This document shows positions 5,961-6,719 of a stretch of 6,719 nt of DNA, in pieces. A program made the position numbers and the translations under genes. A model generated the notes under the pieces. It was not told where the DNA came from and made no database searches. It saw only the letters and a program-made list of their open reading frames with translations. Position 1 is the first letter of the stretch; the number at the start of each line of letters is the position of its first letter. Source of the stretch: an uncultured Bacteroidia bacterium (GTDB lineage: Bacteria; Bacteroidota; Bacteroidia; Bacteroidales; Prolixibacteraceae); assembly GCA_903859795.1 (NCBI GenBank), contig CAIOOC010000715.1, forward strand, positions 1 through 6,719, read 5' to 3'.

Positions 5961-6719
5961 GTGTCAAATTTGGTCATAAGAGCGATATACAGGGTTGGTT
6001 TAGTGGTGGTTGCGGTTGTGGCCATCAGTTTATCAGCGTGCAAAACAACAAAGTATGTGCCTGATAATCAGTACTTATTATTGAGATCGGAGATTTTGAC
6101 GGATAATAAGTCAATCAATAAGATTGAATTAAAAACCTATCTGAAACAGAGGCCCAATACTAAAATATTTGGGTTTTGGAAGTTTCATCTGGGAATGTTC
6201 AATCTTTCGAGTACAAAAAGAGAGGAAGGTATATTTCGAAAAATTGGGGAGGCCCCCGTTATTTACAGCCCAGATCTCACAGAAAAATCCAGGAGTGAAC
6301 TGATACGGTATATGCACAATAAAGGATATTACCAGGCAATCATTACAGATTCTGTGGTTTACAAAAAAAATAAGAGAGCCGAAGTGTATTACAGGATTAA
6401 ATCGAAGTCGCCATATCTGATCAGATCGTACAAATCTGAAATCCGGGATGGGACAATAAAGGCGCTTAGCGCAGGTGATACTCTAAAATCATTGATAAAA
6501 CCCAAAGGGAACTTCGACACCGATGTTTTAGCCAATGAGAGCAAACGGGTTTTAAATAGTTTTCAAAATAGCGGGTTTTACCGTGCCAATAAAAACGAAA
6601 TTTATTTTGAAGCCGATACAACAAAAGCACCAAGAAGTGTAGATCTAAAAATGGTTGTTGAGAAGGAGAATGTTTCTGAAGACCCCGATAATGTTGTGGA
6701 AAGGGATCATCAACGATAT
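5961..6719 (+). CDS. tamL: TamL-like BamA/TamA-family outer-membrane lipoprotein, 5' part (253 codons, cut by window edge)
   Basis: An open frame runs from GTG 5961 to the last base without a stop. It begins with a short basic segment (R7, R11), a hydrophobic core (about 12-24) and the lipobox LSAC with lipidated C27, followed by KTTKYVPDNQYLL, typical of the Bacteroidota TamL group. Further matches are RPNTKIFGFWKFHL (64-77), GEAPVIY (96-102) and NKGYYQA (120-126), which is POTRA-like. Complete members run to roughly 750-850 residues with a C-terminal barrel, which would lie beyond the edge. TamL is the lipid-anchored TamA relative of this phylum and takes part in outer-membrane protein assembly or transport with TamB-like partners. 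GTG is chosen because no in-frame ATG precedes the signal peptide and a -7 box lies just upstream. Domain calls for the missing part are inferred. Confidence 0.85.
   Translation, partial: MSNLVIRAIYRVGLVVVAVVAISLSACKTTKYVPDNQYLLLRSEILTDNKSINKIELKTYLKQRPNTKIFGFWKFHLGMFNLSSTKREEGIFRKIGEAPVIYSPDLTEKSRSELIRYMHNKGYYQAIITDSVVYKKNKRAEVYYRIKSKSPYLIRSYKSEIRDGTIKALSAGDTLKSLIKPKGNFDTDVLANESKRVLNSFQNSGFYRANKNEIYFEADTTKAPRSVDLKMVVEKENVSEDPDNVVERDHQRY

Overview
The window looks like chromosomal core sequence from a member of the Bacteroidota, probably the Bacteroidales or a relative. This rests on a PorT-family type IX secretion gene, a lipoprotein start of the TamL type, start regions without Shine-Dalgarno sites, and several TAnnTTTG boxes, the -7 element of Bacteroidota promoters. 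G+C looks moderate, and I saw no mobile element, phage gene, RNA gene or CRISPR array. Nothing suggests recent transfer.

Layout, left to right. Bases 1-24 hold only the first eight codons of a minus-strand gene that leaves the window. A YdfG-like short-chain dehydrogenase follows on the minus strand (100-858). A divergent gap of about 117 bases leads to a tightly packed plus-strand run of four genes (976-5120): a stand-alone protein resembling the C-terminal half of the purine enzyme PurL, the menaquinone methyltransferase UbiE/MenG, the PorT outer-membrane protein and a COG2509-type FAD-dependent dehydrogenase. The junctions are a 5-base gap, a 20-base overlap and a 4-base ATGA overlap, so the run is very likely one operon. 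Its last gene meets a minus-strand SpoU/TrmH-family RNA methyltransferase tail to tail, with 17 shared bases. That gene diverges from a TamL-like outer-membrane assembly lipoprotein, which starts at 5961 and runs off the right edge. The gap between these two holds two oppositely facing -7 boxes. No gene-free stretch exceeds 300 bases.

Functionally the operon mixes respiratory quinone synthesis (UbiE/MenG), protein secretion (PorT) and two proteins of uncertain role, the PurL-like protein and the FAD protein. The two outer-membrane genes, porT and the tamL-like gene, are in separate transcription units. I did not find a clearly new multi-gene system. The best candidate for undescribed biology is the PurL-like protein: it keeps the PurL C-terminal-half framework but has lost the HDxSDGG-type motif, and it heads an operon with no purine gene.
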